Shown here: positions 62,077-64,000 of the stretch, one piece after another | Numbering within the stretch: position 1 is the stretch's first letter | How the letters are laid out: each line of letters opens with the position of its first letter | DNA from: Methylobacterium sp. DB0501 | Lineage (GTDB): Bacteria; Pseudomonadota; Alphaproteobacteria; Rhizobiales; Beijerinckiaceae | NCBI RefSeq assembly: GCF_011043735.1 | Contig: NZ_JAAKGV010000017.1 | Coordinates: forward strand, 1-64,000 | Length of the DNA stretch: 64,000 nt | Direction of reading: 5' to 3' | The notes under the pieces: model-generated | What the model saw: the letters and a program-made list of their open reading frames with translations, nothing else | The model's database searches: none | What the model was told of the DNA's origin: nothing | Made by a program: the position numbers and the translations under genes

Positions 62077-62100
62077 CCTCTCCCCGCGGGCGGGGAGAGG
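62077..62100. repeat. REP-like palindrome in the sgaA-hprA gap
   Basis: CCTCTCCCC (62077-62085), GCGGGC and GGGGAGAGG (62092-62100), identical to the copy at 54265-54288. It sits just after the sgaA stop, where it may stabilise mRNA ends or attenuate read-through. Confidence 0.7.
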
Positions 62101-62113
62101 AGAGGCCCTTGCC

Positions 62114-63301
62114 TCACCCTTCGCGGGTGTTCCGGAAGTGCTCCGTCGCCGCGGCGACGCCGCTGCCGGGCGTGATGCGGATGCCGGCATCCTGCATCGC
62201 CATCTCGACGCCGGCCAGCGCACCGAGGAGCATCAGCTCGTTGAGGTCGCCGATATGGCCGATGCGGAAGAGCTTGCCCGCCACCTGCGACAGGCCGGCG
62301 CCCAGCGCGAGGTTGTAGCGGCGATAGGCGATGTCGATCACGTCCGCGCCGTTGATCCCTTCCGGCACCATCACGGCGCTCACCGTGTCGGAGTGCCACT
62401 TCGGATCCTTGGCGCACAGCGTCAGGCCCCAGGCCTTGACCGCCGCGCGGGTGCCGTCGGCGAGCCGGCGGTGGCGGGTGAAGATGTTCTCCAGCCCCTC
62501 GTCCTCGACGCAAGCCAGGGCCTCGCGCAGGCCGTACAGCATCGGCAGGGCCGGCGTGTAGGGGAAGTAGCCGGTGGCGTTGGCCTTGGCCTGGTCGTTG
62601 AAGTCGAAGTAGACGCGCCGGCACTCGGCGGTCTTGGCGGCTTCCAGCGCCCGCTTGCTGACGCAGACGAGGCCGAGGCCCGCCGGCAGCATCAGGCCCT
62701 TCTGCGAGCCAGTGATGGCGCAATCGACCCGCCACTCGTCGGCCCGGAAGTCGATGCTGCCGATCGACGAGACGCCGTCGACGTAGAGCATGGCCGGGTG
62801 GTTCGCGGCGTCGATCGCCTTGCGCACCGCGCCGATATCGGAGGTGACGCCGGTGGTGGTCTCGTTGTGGACCACCAGCACCGCCTTGATCCGGTGCTCG
62901 CGGTCGGCCCGCAGAGCCTCCTCGATCCGCTCGGGATTGGCGCCGGTGCCCCACTCCTCCTCCTGGACCTCGACGTCGAGGCCGACCCGGCGGGCAAGGT
63001 CGATCCACAGCGTGCTGAACTGGCCGTAGCGCGACGCCAGCACCCGGTCGCCGGGGGAGAGGGTGTTGGTGAGCGCCGCTTCCCAGGCGCCGGTGCCGGT
63101 CGAGGGGAAGAGGAAGATCTGGCCTTCGCGGGACTTGAAGACCTTCTTGGTCTCCTCGAACAGCGGCAGGGTCAGCTCGGGAAAGGACGACGAGCGATGG
63201 TCCTCGGACGGCACGATCATCGCGCGCGAGACCCGCTCGGGAATGTTGGTCGGACCCGGAACGAAAAGGAAGTTGCGTCCCGGACGTCTCGATCCAGCCA
63301 T
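62114..63301 (-). CDS. sgaA: Serine-glyoxylate aminotransferase
   Basis: A 395-residue PLP enzyme of class V. It transfers the amino group of serine to glyoxylate, giving hydroxypyruvate and glycine. Diagnostic parts are RNFLFVPGPTNIPERVSRAM near the N-terminus, FLFPSTGTGAWEAALTN, VVHNETTTGVTSDI, YVDGVSSIGSIDFRADEW and the PLP lysine in CAITGSQKGLMLPAGLG. GGAGGAG lies six bases before the ATG. It is the first gene of the serine-cycle operon and is preceded by the main promoter region. Confidence 0.97.
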   Translation of the reverse strand: MAGSRRPGRNFLFVPGPTNIPERVSRAMIVPSEDHRSSSFPELTLPLFEETKKVFKSREGQIFLFPSTGTGAWEAALTNTLSPGDRVLASRYGQFSTLWIDLARRVGLDVEVQEEEWGTGANPERIEEALRADREHRIKAVLVVHNETTTGVTSDIGAVRKAIDAANHPAMLYVDGVSSIGSIDFRADEWRVDCAITGSQKGLMLPAGLGLVCVSKRALEAAKTAECRRVYFDFNDQAKANATGYFPYTPALPMLYGLREALACVEDEGLENIFTRHRRLADGTRAAVKAWGLTLCAKDPKWHSDTVSAVMVPEGINGADVIDIAYRRYNLALGAGLSQVAGKLFRIGHIGDLNELMLLGALAGVEMAMQDAGIRITPGSGVAAATEHFRNTREG

Positions 63302-63734
63302 GGTGTCTCCTCCGGCCCTGTGGGCTCAAAGCCCGGACGTTCTCGTCGTCCGGTCTCGTGAAATCGGTTGCGCGATCCCCGCTCGGCGGCGGGTGACGGG
63401 GATCGGACGGTCGAACCCGAAGACCAGCCGGCGGCACGCCGCCGTCCGGGCCCCGGGTCGCCCTGTCGAGAGCGACTATGCGGGCGCCGCTTCCGGAAGG
63501 AAAATTGAAAAAACTGAGCCCCTTATTCAAAAAATTGAAATGCCCGCGATCGTCTCCCCCAAAAGGGGTAGGCGGCTGCACCTTCCGTCGTACGGCTCAG
63601 TCGAGGCTCGGCCGGATCGGCAGTATTGCATAGAAAAGCCGCAAACCTTATCGAATGTGATCAGCGGGACCGATCACGACGGATATGCATCGGCTTCAAG
63701 ATGCAACGGGTCGGAACCGGGGGGAGACCGTTCC
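63302..63734. promoter_or_regulatory. Promoter region of the serine-cycle operon
   Basis: A 433-base divergent spacer with no gene, between sgaA and the hypothetical gene at the right edge. It holds an AT-rich island at about 63498-63541 and the palindrome described at 63526. In M. extorquens the corresponding sga promoter is controlled by the LysR regulator QscR; control here is inferred from that. Confidence 0.6.
63526..63539. promoter_or_regulatory. Candidate LysR-type (QscR-like) site upstream of sgaA
   Basis: TTCAA-AAAA-TTGAA is a perfect 14-base inverted repeat that also fits the T-N11-A rule for LysR sites. A half-like ATTGAAA occurs about 35 bases nearer to sgaA (63504-63510). It lies about 225 bases upstream of the sgaA start. 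Confidence 0.5.
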
Positions 63735-64000
63735 ATGATTGCGAGCAGCGTGGGCTCAGGGTTCACACGCGCAGAATCCACCCGCCTGTGGCCGCGCACC
63801 GTGCGCCGCTGGCCGACCTACAATCTGTTTCGCCGGCGCGCGGAGCCAGACCTGGTGTGCGCGGTGCCGAACGACTTCCCGGTGCCGGCCTTCGTCTCCG
63901 GCGAGGCCTGGACCTATGCCGGCAGCATCAGTTCGCCGTCCGAGGCGCCGCCCGGCTTCGTGGCCGAGATCGCCGAGCGCGGCGCCGAGACCCGCGGCTT
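63735..64000 (+). CDS. Hypothetical protein, N-terminal part (runs off the window)
   Basis: An open frame of 88 complete codons that continues past the right edge. It begins MIASSVGSGFTRAESTRLWP and continues with RTVRRWPTYNLFRRRAEPDL, VCAVPNDFPVPAFVSG and EAWTYAGSISSPSEAPPGFV. GGGGGAGA lies 11 bases before the ATG, and third positions are G/C-biased, supporting a real gene. No signal peptide or known domain is visible in this part. It is divergent from sgaA. I do not recognise it. Confidence 0.7.
   Translation, partial: MIASSVGSGFTRAESTRLWPRTVRRWPTYNLFRRRAEPDLVCAVPNDFPVPAFVSGEAWTYAGSISSPSEAPPGFVAEIAERGAETRG

Overview
The window is GC-rich DNA with strongly G/C-biased third codon positions and looks like a Methylobacterium chromosome (Alphaproteobacteria, Hyphomicrobiales). 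The main evidence is a complete serine-cycle operon at the right end, in the order sgaA-hprA-mtdA-fchA-mtkA-mtkB-ppc-mclA on the minus strand. This is the gene set and order known from Methylobacterium extorquens. The phasin, the CP4-like class II AroA, the TIGR02300 protein and an rRNA operon that ends in 5S and tRNA-fMet agree with this.

Layout. 1-444: 3' end of 23S rRNA, 5S rRNA, tRNA-fMet and a strong terminator. 614-8834: a DapA-like lyase faces a minus-strand operon coding a nitrilase-family carbamoylase, a polar amino-acid-type ABC transporter, a CE4 deacetylase/cyclic-imidase-like protein and a deaminase-like amidohydrolase. A divergent LysR gene lies upstream and a small membrane protein follows it. 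I read this set as a possible cyclic-ureide or hydantoin scavenging pathway. 8890-11388: a tricarballylate-dehydrogenase-like flavoprotein with a divergent GntR regulator and a frameshifted remnant of an MmgE/PrpD gene. 11485-12894: a pentapeptide-repeat protein with a pore-like membrane domain. 13003-15574: an SsuABC/TauABC-type importer. 15884-16207: a YnfA-family protein. 16474-21888: a complete branched-chain amino-acid-type ABC importer with an SDR dehydrogenase. 21938-27900: a phasin, then a YejB permease and two YejA-like binding proteins without YejE or YejF.

28076-35009 holds mostly housekeeping genes: a Hint-domain protein, a membrane-anchored cytochrome c, kdsB, pheA, a YedK/HMCES protein, corA, a YbaK-type editing protein and a small secreted His-rich protein. 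Then come hrpB, a PAS-GGDEF-EAL protein, an ABC-F ATPase, cmk and aroA, and the TIGR02300 protein (35219-44802). Three tandem tRNA-Ala(GGC) genes (45016-45470) border a gene-poor, partly AT-rich stretch with an IS5-type transposase fragment and a frameshifted alpha/beta hydrolase. A racemase-family gene and a two-gene RND efflux operon follow (47633-52751).

53163-63301 is the serine-cycle operon. Its products assimilate C1 units: MtdA and FchA interconvert methylene- and formyl-tetrahydrofolate, SgaA and HprA convert serine via hydroxypyruvate to glycerate, Ppc makes oxaloacetate, and MtkAB plus MclA activate malate and split malyl-CoA into glyoxylate and acetyl-CoA. A TTCAA-N4-TTGAA palindrome upstream of sgaA is a candidate LysR-type (QscR-like) site. 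A divergent hypothetical gene runs off the right edge.

Many operon ends carry long perfect hairpins, including a 46-bp perfect palindrome after cmk. Several serine-operon gaps carry REP-like G/C palindromes.
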